Origin: Anaerolineaceae bacterium
GTDB lineage: Bacteria; Chloroflexota; Anaerolineae; Anaerolineales; Anaerolineaceae
Length of the DNA stretch: 13,804 nt
Assembly: GCA_011620505.1 (NCBI GenBank)
Contig: WOZA01000004.1
Location: 1-13,804 of the forward strand
Direction: 5' to 3'
Part shown: positions 1-6,699 of the stretch, in pieces
How the letters are laid out: each line of letters begins with the position of its first letter
Numbering within the stretch: position 1 is the stretch's first letter
Notes under the pieces: generated by a model
Seen by the model: the letters and a program-made list of their open reading frames with translations, nothing else
Databases searched by the model: none
What the model was told of the DNA's origin: nothing
Position numbers and translations under genes: made by a program

Positions 1-197
1 TAGGGCAGAGGTTCACCTTTCTGCAAACGGCTGACTAATCGCTCCAAATCGGCTTTTTGCTCAGGATTGAGGTGTGTTTCGGGGTGTGCCAGGACCCAGG
101 TTTTGGGTTTTTGCAGCACATGCGCCAGTAAAATGAGTGCCACCTGGTAGGGCTGCTCAGTGCAGTTGATTGCAGAGGGCAGGCTGTTTTCAACCAT
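1..197 (-). CDS. prmC: Peptide chain release factor N5-glutamine methyltransferase, N-terminal part (runs off the window)
   Basis: Only the first 65 codons, read leftwards from ATG at 197, are inside the window. The translation begins MVENSLPSAINCTEQPYQ and continues with LLAHVLQKPKTWVLAHPE and ends at QKGEPLP, where the window stops. The pattern (L)LAHVL-x-K-x-x-x-x-LAHPE followed by a helix and GEPLPY matches the N-terminal helical domain of PrmC/HemK, which docks the release factor; the SAM-binding domain and the NPPY motif lie beyond the edge. PrmC methylates the glutamine of the GGQ motif of RF1 and RF2 in the cytoplasm. Its start lies inside the end of prfA (8-nt overlap, ATGGTTGA), so translation is probably coupled. 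prfA followed by prmC is a widespread bacterial gene order, and that supports the call. The gene is cut only by the window edge; nothing suggests that it is broken. Confidence 0.88.
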   Translation of the reverse strand, partial: MVENSLPSAINCTEQPYQVALILLAHVLQKPKTWVLAHPETHLNPEQKADLERLVSRLQKGEPLP

Positions 198-1260
198 TGG
201 TTTCGAAATTGGCCAGGCGTTCGGCTTCCTCGGCTTGCCGAAGCTCGTCGATGAAAGTATCCAGTTCGTAGCCATCCATCACGCCAGCTAAATTGTACGA
301 GGAGGTGTTAATGCGGTGGTCCGTCACTCGCGACTGGGGATAGTTATAGGTGCGGATCTTCTCTGAGCGCTCGCCGGTGCCAATTTGCGAGCGGCGGGTG
401 GCATCGAGTTCGTTTTGCCGCTTTTCCTGTTCCATCTCATAAAGCCGTGCTTTCAAGACGCTCATCGCGCGCAGCTTATTTTGCAGTTGAGAGCGTTCGT
501 CCTGGCAAGCTACGATGATACCAGTTGGCTTGTGGTGGATGCGTACGGCGGTCATGTTTTTCTGCACGTTCTGCCCGCCAGCGCCAGCCGACTTGAAAAC
601 ATCAATTTCGATATCCGAATCAGGGATATCAATCTCGATATCATCGACCTCTGCCAACACCGCCACGGTGGCAGTGGATGTGTGAATGCGCCCTTGCGAT
701 TCGGTTTCAGGCACGCGCTGCACACGATGCACACCTGATTCAAACTTGAAGCGCGAGTAGGCTCCGCGCCCTTTAACCGAAAAAGTGACCTCTTTATAGC
801 CGCCAATACCCGTCTCGTTCGAGGAGATAATCTCGGTTTTGTAATGGTGGAGATCGGCATACTTCAGGTACATGCGCAGCAGATCTGCTACGAATAAACC
901 GGCTTCATCGCCGCCAGTGCCAGCGCGTATCTCAACGATCACGTTGCGATTGTCGCGCGGGTCTTTGGGGATCAGCATGCTCTTAAGTTCAGCCTCCAAC
1001 TCCTGCTGGCGCGATTTGAGCTCATCCAACTCAAGGTGTGCCATTTCAAGCAGTTCACCCTCTGCGGTGCTCATCAAGGCTTCAGTTTCTTCGGTCTTTG
1101 CCAGGTTGTCTTTGTATTCACGCGCCAGGTTGACGATCGGTTCCAGGTCGGAACGTTCTTTGGAAAGCTCCGCTATAAGCTGAAAGTCCGTGCCAGCTTC
1201 AGCCAGGCGGCGGTCAAGTTCTGCAAAGCGGTCGAGGATTGCTTCAAGTTTATCTAACAT
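190..1260 (-). CDS. prfA: Peptide chain release factor 1 (RF1)
   Basis: RF1 reads the stop codons UAA and UAG in the ribosomal A site and triggers release of the finished protein. The 356-residue product has the family's usual length. It shows the GGQ peptidyl-tRNA hydrolysis motif at residues 228-230 (GAGGQNVQKN) and the stop-codon-reading tripeptide as PET at 184-186 (RVPETESQGRIHTS), which marks RF1; RF2 carries SPF there. The N-terminal 100 residues form the coiled helical domain. ATG at 1260 (MLDKLEAILDRF) is preferred because it matches typical RF1 starts and has GAGAG 8 nt upstream. An in-frame TTG at 1275 would add five residues and is less likely. It is transcribed with prmC, which modifies its GGQ glutamine. 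An extended -10 box lies 30 nt upstream. Confidence 0.97.
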   Translation of the reverse strand: MLDKLEAILDRFAELDRRLAEAGTDFQLIAELSKERSDLEPIVNLAREYKDNLAKTEETEALMSTAEGELLEMAHLELDELKSRQQELEAELKSMLIPKDPRDNRNVIVEIRAGTGGDEAGLFVADLLRMYLKYADLHHYKTEIISSNETGIGGYKEVTFSVKGRGAYSRFKFESGVHRVQRVPETESQGRIHTSTATVAVLAEVDDIEIDIPDSDIEIDVFKSAGAGGQNVQKNMTAVRIHHKPTGIIVACQDERSQLQNKLRAMSVLKARLYEMEQEKRQNELDATRRSQIGTGERSEKIRTYNYPQSRVTDHRINTSSYNLAGVMDGYELDTFIDELRQAEEAERLANFETNG

Positions 1261-1290
1261 AGGTTTGTCTCTCAATGATTTCGGACTGAG

Positions 1291-1299
1291 ATTATAACA
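1291..1299 (-). promoter_or_regulatory. Extended -10 promoter for prfA-prmC
   Basis: On the minus strand the sequence reads TGTTATAAT, a perfect TATAAT preceded by TG-N, as in extended -10 promoters. No good -35 box is visible at 16-18 nt. The expected transcription start near 1284 gives a leader of about 24 nt that contains the GAGAG ribosome-binding site. Assignment is by consensus only. Confidence 0.6.
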
Positions 1300-1387
1300 C
1301 TCCCATTCACCCTTTGCAGCCAGAACTCTCTCCAGCTTGCTTTCTCGTCAGGTAGGGTTGAACCCGGTAATCCTATATCTACACAAC

Positions 1388-1418
1388 ACGTATCCACGGT
1401 ACGTAGCGCGTGTATAAT
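1388..1418 (+). promoter_or_regulatory. -10 box and overlapping dyad upstream of the histidine phosphatase gene
   Basis: TATAAT at 1413-1418 lies 16 nt before the ATG at 1435. A hyphenated inverted repeat, ACGTA-N7-TACGT, occupies 1388-1404, exactly where the -35 region should be, and no -35 consensus is visible there. The predicted RNA would carry about 10 nt before the ATG, with no Shine-Dalgarno sequence. The dyad could be an operator for an activator or repressor; that is inference. Confidence 0.5.
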
Positions 1419-1434
1419 ATCGCCCAAGAATATC

Positions 1435-2184
1435 ATGCAGCTCTATCTTATTCGTCACGGACAGTCCACTAATAACGCCCGCTCGGAATCGCAGGATGGT
1501 GTTTTTCCTCCCCGTGTCTCCGACCCAGTCCTGACGGCAAAGGGCGTGCGGCAGGCAGAGTTGCTTGCGGATTTTCTCGCCAGATCCAAACCTGGAGAAG
1601 AAGACTTTTGGCGCGACCCTCAGAACAGGCTCGGCTTCAGACTGACCCATATTTACAGCAGCCTGATGCAGCGTGCGATCCAAACTGCCAGCATCATTGC
1701 CGATCGGCTCAATTTGCCATTGGTCGGATTATCCGAGTTGCACGAAGTTGGTGGGATCTATCTTGAATCCATAGTCAATGATGTCGTTGAGATCAGCCAC
1801 GAGCATGGTGTAAACGAAGCCTTTCTTTCAACTCATTATCCTCATCTCACGCTGGCAAAGCCCATTGAGAAGGAAGGGTGGTGGCGCGGTGGAAAAGAAG
1901 ATCACAGTCTTCCGCTAAAACGGGCACAAGCGGTATTAAATTGGATCAAGGAACGCCATCTGGGCTCTGATGACCGCGTGGCGATTGTTACCCATGGTGG
2001 TTTCTACCATTACCTCTTTCGAGCAATGCTCCAGATTTCCCCGGAGGATCCGGATAATCGCAAGCTGGGATACAGTTTGATCTATAACAATTGCGCCATC
2101 AGCCGGTTTGACTTTGTGGATAACCGCATCCTGATGGTCTATCACAACCGTGCTGACTTCCTGCCGGATGAATTTGTCAGTTAA
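1435..2184 (+). CDS. Histidine phosphatase family protein (phosphoglycerate-mutase-like)
   Basis: The protein belongs to the branch 1 histidine phosphatase superfamily, whose members move phosphate through a phosphohistidine. The 249 residues start with LYLIRHGQSTNNA, giving the RHG motif with the phosphate-accepting His8. The second conserved arginine is in SSLMQRAIQTA (Arg80), a candidate acid is Glu104 (LHE), and the second histidine is His187 in IVTHGGFYHY. All core catalytic positions are therefore present. Residues 108-160 form a longer insert rich in His, Trp and Gly (EGWWRGGKEDH) that would lie over the active site and set the substrate, which cannot be named. The protein has no signal peptide, so it is presumably cytoplasmic. 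It is divergent from prfA, with a -10 box 16 nt before the ATG and no Shine-Dalgarno sequence. The gene appears to be transcribed alone. Confidence 0.88.
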   Translation: MQLYLIRHGQSTNNARSESQDGVFPPRVSDPVLTAKGVRQAELLADFLARSKPGEEDFWRDPQNRLGFRLTHIYSSLMQRAIQTASIIADRLNLPLVGLSELHEVGGIYLESIVNDVVEISHEHGVNEAFLSTHYPHLTLAKPIEKEGWWRGGKEDHSLPLKRAQAVLNWIKERHLGSDDRVAIVTHGGFYHYLFRAMLQISPEDPDNRKLGYSLIYNNCAISRFDFVDNRILMVYHNRADFLPDEFVS

Positions 2185-2332
2185 TCGCATCATGTGAATT
2201 TTTCGATTGTTGACCAATCTCGTTCCTGACGTTTATTGCTCATTTTTCTTGCCATGCAGTCCCCTCACTGAGTCCTGGAGATAAGAATCTGCAGAGGTGC
2301 AAACGCAGGCAGTTCGAGACCAGCGTAACCTC

Positions 2333-2341
2333 TGGTAAAAT
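2333..2341 (+). promoter_or_regulatory. Extended -10 promoter for the CNNM/CorC gene
   Basis: TGGTAAAAT fits TG-N plus a -10 hexamer that matches TATAAT at five of six positions. The predicted transcription start near 2348 leaves a leader of about 33 nt before the ATG at 2381. An AGGAG at 2349-2353 is too far (27 nt) from the ATG to act directly, although a short GCCC/GGGC stem (2353-2356 with 2362-2365) lies between. The 196-nt gap from 2185 to 2380 shows no gene. Confidence 0.45.
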
Positions 2342-2380
2342 TACACCTAGGAGCCCTGTTGGGGCAGAAAGTAATTAACA

Positions 2381-3706
2381 ATGCCCGTTTACGTCAACAT
2401 CCTCATCATTCTCATACTTTTCTTGTTTAATGCTGTTTTTGCGATGTATGAGATTGCCATGGTGTCCTCGAAGAAGACGCGCCTGATGGCTCGCGCTGAA
2501 GACGGGCTGCAGGGTGCCTCTGTTGCCATGGAACTCTTGCAGGACCCTGACCAGCAATACCTGTCTGCGATCCAAATCATGATCACCATGATCGACACCC
2601 TTGCTGGCGGTATCGGTGGCGCTCAGCTTTCGCGACCTCTGGCTGAGGTTTTTAAAGGCATTACCTGGTTGGCGCCTTTTGCAGAAATCGTTGCTCTGAT
2701 TCTTGTTGTGATTGTGATCACCTATTTCTCCATTGTTATGGGTGAACTGATCCCCAAACGCATCGCGGTCAGCAGACCAGAAGATGTGGTCACCAGGCTT
2801 TCTCCGCTGATCAAAGGCATGTCGCGCTTCCTGCGCCCGCTCACCAGGTTGCTGAGTGCCTCCACTAATCTGGGTATCAAGATTTTCAATATCGATGTGA
2901 CCAGAGAGCCAGCTATTACTGAGGAAGAGCTCAAAGGCTATATCCAGGAAGGGCGCCAGACTGGCGTCTTTGATGAAGCGGAGCAGTCCATGGTGGATGG
3001 TGTTTTCCGCTTCAGCGACCGCCGGCTGGATGCCATTATGACCCCGCATACCGAATTGGATTGGATCGATCTGGATGACGATCACGACACGATCGTGAAA
3101 GAATTGATGGAAAGCAACTATTCCCGTCTGCCTGTCGCTCATGGCGATTTGGATCGTTCAGTGGGTATCGTCAATACCAAGGATCTGCTGGGTGTCGATA
3201 TCCACAACCCGCAATTCAATCTTGAGGATTATGTCCGCCAACCTTTATTCTTCCCGGGCAACATGCAGGCAGTCAAAGCGTTTGAGCAATTTCGCGAGAC
3301 CGGTATCCATTACGCCCTGGTTTTGGATGAGTACGGGGGCGTGGAGGGGTTTGTGACTCTCTATGACGTGTTGGAATCGATCGTTGGGGATATCCCGCTC
3401 GATGAGTATGATAAGGATCAGGATGTCGTCCAACGTTCAGATGGCACATGGCTGGTGGATGGGTTGATCCCCATCGACGAGCTTAAAGAGATCATGAACG
3501 TTGATGAATTACCTGAAGAAGATAAGGCTGGTTTCCAGACCTTGAGCGGTTTTGTCATGAACCAATTGGGGCGAATCCCAAAGACAGGCGCACTCTTTGA
3601 ATGGGATCACTGGCGGTTCGAAGTGGTGGATATGGACGGTCACCGCGTGGATCGGGTGTTGGTGACGGATCTCCTAACAAAGGAAAATCCTTCTGTTGAG
3701 ATCTAA
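2381..3706 (+). CDS. CNNM/CorC-type membrane protein with tandem CBS domains (HlyC/CorC family)
   Basis: The 441-residue protein has the full architecture of the CNNM/CorC (UPF0053, 'hemolysin-like') family. Residues 1-160 form the CNNM (DUF21) membrane domain, with hydrophobic segments near 4-28, 62-82 and 98-120 and the signature GELIPKRIAV at 121-130. Two CBS domains follow, at about 215-275 (starting IMTPHTELDWIDL) and 280-340 (LDEYGGVEGFVTLYDVLESIVGDI region). The C-terminal CorC/HlyC domain covers about 350-435. Relatives are linked to magnesium and cobalt export or homeostasis, with the CBS pair sensing Mg-ATP; transport of a particular ion is not shown here. The protein is predicted to lie in the cytoplasmic membrane. 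The start is the first ATG and precedes the first membrane helix. The stop lies 2 nt from the end of the convergent methyltransferase gene, with no terminator hairpin between them. Confidence 0.93.
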   Translation: MPVYVNILIILILFLFNAVFAMYEIAMVSSKKTRLMARAEDGLQGASVAMELLQDPDQQYLSAIQIMITMIDTLAGGIGGAQLSRPLAEVFKGITWLAPFAEIVALILVVIVITYFSIVMGELIPKRIAVSRPEDVVTRLSPLIKGMSRFLRPLTRLLSASTNLGIKIFNIDVTREPAITEEELKGYIQEGRQTGVFDEAEQSMVDGVFRFSDRRLDAIMTPHTELDWIDLDDDHDTIVKELMESNYSRLPVAHGDLDRSVGIVNTKDLLGVDIHNPQFNLEDYVRQPLFFPGNMQAVKAFEQFRETGIHYALVLDEYGGVEGFVTLYDVLESIVGDIPLDEYDKDQDVVQRSDGTWLVDGLIPIDELKEIMNVDELPEEDKAGFQTLSGFVMNQLGRIPKTGALFEWDHWRFEVVDMDGHRVDRVLVTDLLTKENPSVEI

Positions 3707-3708
3707 AT

Positions 3709-4596
3709 TTACGGCCGCCAGCGGGTGAAGATGGCATGCGAAAGCACATGACCGGCGCTTTCTTCAACAGTTACCAATTCGCCGGTGGTGAACTCCCCCC
3801 GTTTGCCCACAATCTCTTCCATCGCCTGGCGGGTTATCAACGCTGAAGCCGTGATGGCGTAGGCGGTCAGGATCACGAAACCCGCATCTTTCGCAACCAG
3901 CGACCGACAGGCTTCGATCAGCTCGGGCATACGTTTGAAGAAATCCCAAACCTCTCCGCTGGAACCGCGCCCAAATTTTGGCGGATCCATGATGATGCCC
4001 TGGTAGGTGTTGCCGCGTCGGGCTTCCCGTTTGATGAATTTCAGCGCATCCTCCGCTATCCAGCGCACCGGTTTATCTGTAAGACCTGAGAGTTTCATGT
4101 TCAGGTTTGCCCAACTGATGGCATGCTTGGAAGAGTCCACATGGGTCACTTCAGCGCCTGCTGCTGCCGCGGCCAAAGTAGCCAAACCCGTATACCCGAA
4201 AAGGTTTAATACTTTGAAAGGTTTTCGCGAAGCGCTGATGCGTTCGGTCATCCAGTCCCAATGGCTTGCCTGCTCAGGGAAAACCCCCACATGGCGCGAG
4301 CTTGAAAGCTGCGCCTGAAATTGCAGCTTACCATAAGAGAGCTTCCAGCTCTTTTCCATTGGATTGAGCATGGTCCACTTGCCTCCGTACTCCTGCTGTT
4401 CTTCCACCAGCAAGGCGTGTGCCTTTTTCCATTCACTGGCGGGCAAGGTCTTGGCCCAGATGGCTTGCGGGCGCGGGCGAATGAGCAGGTAGGGACCAAA
4501 GCGTTCGAGCGTCTTGCCATCGCCGCTATCGAGCAGTTGATAATCCTTCCAGTTGGGAGAGGCTTCCAGAATGAGTGGCGTTAAGTCAGCTTTCAT
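3709..4596 (-). CDS. Class I SAM-dependent rRNA methyltransferase, RlmI-like, without PUA domain
   Basis: The 295-residue protein resembles the catalytic part of the RlmI/COG1092 group of 23S rRNA cytosine-C5 methyltransferases. Residues 20-47 (LLDSGDGKTLERFGPYLLIRP) are the typical N-terminal beta hairpin of the group. Motif I is VLNLFGYTG (129-137), the acidic end of strand 2 is in HVDSS (152-156), and motif IV is DPPKFGR (204-210). True RlmI is close to 400 residues and starts with a PUA RNA-binding domain; that domain is missing here. Shorter PUA-less relatives occur widely, so this need not be a truncation. No catalytic Cys follows DPPKF directly, so the exact target and the modified atom are open. 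The gene starts 13 nt after the UbiA-like gene and is probably in its operon, with a weak GGA-type ribosome-binding site. Confidence 0.85.
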   Translation of the reverse strand: MKADLTPLILEASPNWKDYQLLDSGDGKTLERFGPYLLIRPRPQAIWAKTLPASEWKKAHALLVEEQQEYGGKWTMLNPMEKSWKLSYGKLQFQAQLSSSRHVGVFPEQASHWDWMTERISASRKPFKVLNLFGYTGLATLAAAAAGAEVTHVDSSKHAISWANLNMKLSGLTDKPVRWIAEDALKFIKREARRGNTYQGIIMDPPKFGRGSSGEVWDFFKRMPELIEACRSLVAKDAGFVILTAYAITASALITRQAMEEIVGKRGEFTTGELVTVEESAGHVLSHAIFTRWRP

Positions 4597-4609
4597 AGGT
4601 TTTCCATTT

Positions 4610-5428
4610 TTAAAAGAATTCCTGAACCAGGTAACTGAGGATCAGGGAGAAGGTGGTTGCGATTACCAGTGAATCGTACCCGATTTGGGGCATGCTGTGT
4701 TGGTGGGGATTGAAGCGGTGTTTTATGAATCCGATAACGGTGCTGAGCAGCACAATGAGCGACGGAACCCAGTGGGGTATTACCTCAAAAACGACGAAGA
4801 GCACATAAGCCGAGCCAGTAGCGAATACCAACAGGATGATCAGCAGCGGTCTGCTAAGAGGTCTGGTTGTTTTCTCTGCAGTCCAGGCGGCTAACAGGAA
4901 TCCGAGTGCCAGGAGGAAAATTGTGAGCAGGACGGCTTCAGATTTCATGTTTTGAGCAGTCGCAAGGTAACCGGAGAGTCCAAAGATCACCGAAAGCAGG
5001 GATTGGTGCTTTCCGAGACGCATCAGCGCGGAGTTCCCGAGCCTAAGATTGTGGTGAGAAAGGGCAATTGCTACGAAAATTCCCAGTAATCCAAGGGCGA
5101 TATTAAGCGGGCCAAGAAGCGAGGCCAGGGCGAGGCAGAGCAATGCCGTAATGCCGCCCAGCGCACTGGCAAACTTCACGGACACTTCGCCTGAGGCGAT
5201 TGGGTTTTGCCGCAACCCATTCCTTTCAAATGCTGCTGCTGGGGCGGTTTCAATCTTTTGATAGATTACCGCGAAACTGAACAACAGCAAGTTACTGAGA
5301 ATCGCAAGCCCAAGGCGCAGTTCTGAGCCCTGGCCGCCGGCAATACCGCCCAAGAGCGTTACCCCCAGCGTCGCAGCGAAGTAATCAACACGCTCCACCA
5401 ATTTGTAAACCGCTTGCAGGATTTTCAT
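4610..5428 (-). CDS. UbiA-like integral membrane protein lacking the aspartate-rich catalytic motifs
   Basis: The 272-residue protein is almost wholly membrane-embedded, with about eight or nine hydrophobic segments. Its beginning (KLVERVDYFAATLGVTLLGG), the element RQNPIASGEVS at 73-83 and SHHNLRLGNS at 124-133 resemble the corresponding parts of UbiA prenyltransferases (R-x-NPI-x-x-G-x-IS and YSxxPLRLK). The metal-binding NDxxDxxxD motif expected 15-25 residues before NPI is absent: that stretch reads IYQKIETAPAAAFERN. No second DxxxD motif is visible either. It may be a non-catalytic homologue or an enzyme with altered chemistry; the family call is inference. ATG at 5428 is preferred: an upstream TTG at 5488 would add a 20-residue non-membrane extension located upstream of the -10 box. 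GTG at 5431 is an alternative. It is probably co-transcribed with the downstream methyltransferase gene. Confidence 0.6.
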   Translation of the reverse strand: MKILQAVYKLVERVDYFAATLGVTLLGGIAGGQGSELRLGLAILSNLLLFSFAVIYQKIETAPAAAFERNGLRQNPIASGEVSVKFASALGGITALLCLALASLLGPLNIALGLLGIFVAIALSHHNLRLGNSALMRLGKHQSLLSVIFGLSGYLATAQNMKSEAVLLTIFLLALGFLLAAWTAEKTTRPLSRPLLIILLVFATGSAYVLFVVFEVIPHWVPSLIVLLSTVIGFIKHRFNPHQHSMPQIGYDSLVIATTFSLILSYLVQEFF

Positions 5429-5437
5429 CACTCGTAA

Positions 5438-5446
5438 AGTATACCA
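5438..5446 (-). promoter_or_regulatory. Extended -10 promoter for the UbiA-like gene, probably leaderless
   Basis: The minus strand reads TGGTATACT, TG-N followed by a five-of-six match to TATAAT. Only 9 nt separate its end from the ATG at 5428, so transcription would start at or within 1-3 nt of the GTG/ATG pair (5431/5428). No -35 match is visible. The promoter lies in the 111-nt divergent region shared with the PatB-like gene. Confidence 0.5.
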
Positions 5447-5470
5447 AAGGACCCTGTTGAAAAATGGTTC

Positions 5471-5492
5471 ACCAACCTTCGGTACCAACCTT
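5471..5492. repeat. Direct repeat ACCAACCTT x2 in a divergent promoter region
   Basis: Two exact copies of ACCAACCTT lie at 5471-5479 and 5484-5492, 13 bp apart from start to start, with GGTACC between them. A small hairpin, GGTT-cacc-AACC, overlaps the first copy (5466-5477). The site sits between the divergent promoters of the UbiA-like and PatB-like genes and could be an operator. There is no evidence beyond the pattern. Confidence 0.4.
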
Positions 5493-5533
5493 AACTATTT
5501 CGATTCACTCGGGTTTAGAATAGCGGAGAGGAG
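5491..5533 (+). promoter_or_regulatory. Weak promoter and strong ribosome-binding site of the PatB-like gene
   Basis: TAGAAT at 5516-5521 is a plausible -10 box, with TTAACT at 5491-5496 as a poor -35 box at the long spacing of 19 nt. The purine-rich GGAGAGGAG at 5525-5533 lies 6 nt before the ATG at 5540 and is a strong Shine-Dalgarno sequence that fixes the start. If TAGAAT is used, the RNA would begin very near this site. Confidence 0.4.
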
Positions 5534-5539
5534 AAACTA

Positions 5540-6691
5540 ATGGACTTTAACCAAGAAATTGACCGTCGTCATTCTGAATCTATCAAGTGGAATCATTTTG
5601 CTGAAGATGTTTTGCCCATGTGGGTAGCCGATACAGACTTTAGATCCCCTGAGGCTGTCATTCGCGCTTTACACGAGAGAGTTGAACACGGCGTCTTCGG
5701 TTATGGCGCTCCCCCCAGGGAACTGGACCAAACAGTTCTTCAGCGTCTGAAGCGTCTCTACAATTGGGACGTTCAAGCGAGCCAAATCGTTTACATCCCT
5801 GGCGTTGTTACGGGGTTCAATGCGGCAATTCGCTCCTTCTGCGCACCGGGTGAAGCAGTTATTTACAATACGCCTGCCTACCCACCCTTTATCAGTGCGC
5901 CGGATTCAGCAAAATTACGCGGCGTCCAAAATCCACTCGTTCACGGGCAGGATGGGCGCTTCGATCTCGATTTTGAGCGATTTGAGGAACAAATTATCAG
6001 CGAAAATGTTCGTGCCTTCATACTCTGCAATCCACAGAATCCCACTGGCAGAGTGTTCACCCGCGAAGAGCTGACCCAACTGGCAGAAATCTGCCTAAGG
6101 CATAACGTTTTGATCATCTCCGATGAGATCCACTGCGACATCCTCTATGATGACCGCAAACACATCCCCATCGCCTTACTTTCCCCCGAGGTTGCAGCCA
6201 ACACCATCACTTTTATGGCGCCAAGTAAAACCTACAACATTGCTGGTCTGCATGCGTCAGTTTACATCGTCCAGAACCCCGGGTTAAAGGAAAAACTGCA
6301 GACCTTCTGTAATGGATTGATTGGAATCCCTGGGGTCCTCTCCCTTACGGCTGCCCTCGCGGCGTATGCTGAAGGAGATGAGTGGCTTGCAGAACAGAAC
6401 CGCTACCTTCAGGCGAACCGCGATTTCCTGGATGGTGCCCTTCGCACCCAACTGTCAGGTATCCACTGGAGCAAACCGGAAGCCACCTTCCTGGGCTGGC
6501 TGGATTGCAGCGAATTGGGTCTGGCTGAATCGCCCTACGAGTTCTTCCTGCGCGAGGCTCGTGTTGGTTTGAATGACGGCATCACCTTCGGTCCGCAATA
6601 CGGCGACTTCGTGCGCATCAATTTTGGCACCACTCGGGCAAACCTTCAGGAAGCTGTCAACCGCATGCAAGCTGCGCTGGCAGCCCGCTGA
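5540..6691 (+). CDS. PLP-dependent C-S lyase/aminotransferase, PatB/MalY type
   Basis: The 383-residue protein is a fold type I PLP enzyme of the MalY/PatB group (cystathionine beta-lyase-like), which cleaves the C-S bond of cystathionine or cysteine to give a thiol, pyruvate and ammonia. The group's signature start, LPMWVADTDFRSPEAV (25-40), and GVFGYGAPP (51-59) are present. Further landmarks are CNPQNPTGR (163-171), SDEIHCD (194-200, with PLP-contacting Asp195) and the PLP lysine Lys230 in APSKTYNIAGLH. Near the end, FVRINFGTTR supplies the carboxylate-binding arginine. The length is normal for the family and all catalytic residues are in place. Sequence cannot separate cystathionine beta-lyase, cysteine desulfhydrase and plain aminotransferase activity. 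A methyltransferase gene follows after 8 nt, so the two are probably co-transcribed. Confidence 0.92.
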   Translation: MDFNQEIDRRHSESIKWNHFAEDVLPMWVADTDFRSPEAVIRALHERVEHGVFGYGAPPRELDQTVLQRLKRLYNWDVQASQIVYIPGVVTGFNAAIRSFCAPGEAVIYNTPAYPPFISAPDSAKLRGVQNPLVHGQDGRFDLDFERFEEQIISENVRAFILCNPQNPTGRVFTREELTQLAEICLRHNVLIISDEIHCDILYDDRKHIPIALLSPEVAANTITFMAPSKTYNIAGLHASVYIVQNPGLKEKLQTFCNGLIGIPGVLSLTAALAAYAEGDEWLAEQNRYLQANRDFLDGALRTQLSGIHWSKPEATFLGWLDCSELGLAESPYEFFLREARVGLNDGITFGPQYGDFVRINFGTTRANLQEAVNRMQAALAAR

Positions 6692-6699
6692 GACGGGTC

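Noticed and set aside
1355..1365. Short palindrome GGGTT-G-AACCC between prfA and the phosphatase gene
   Set aside because: At 11 bp with a 1-nt centre it is not far from chance expectation, and it is not placed at a promoter box.
2210..2238. TTGACC followed 17 nt later by TTATTG as a promoter for the CNNM gene
   Set aside because: The -10 position matches TATAAT poorly. The extended -10 box at 2333-2341 is better and nearer.
2296..2330. GTTCGAGACCAGC resembling a tRNA T-loop or the well-known Alu phrase
   Set aside because: The flanking bases do not form a T-stem, no acceptor or anticodon arm can be built, and similarity to Alu over a short word is coincidence in a bacterial context.
2375..3142. 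Long open frame of 255 codons antisense to the CNNM/CorC gene
   Set aside because: It is a shadow of a well-supported gene. Its product is rich in His, Asp, Gln and Arg, without domains or a start site.
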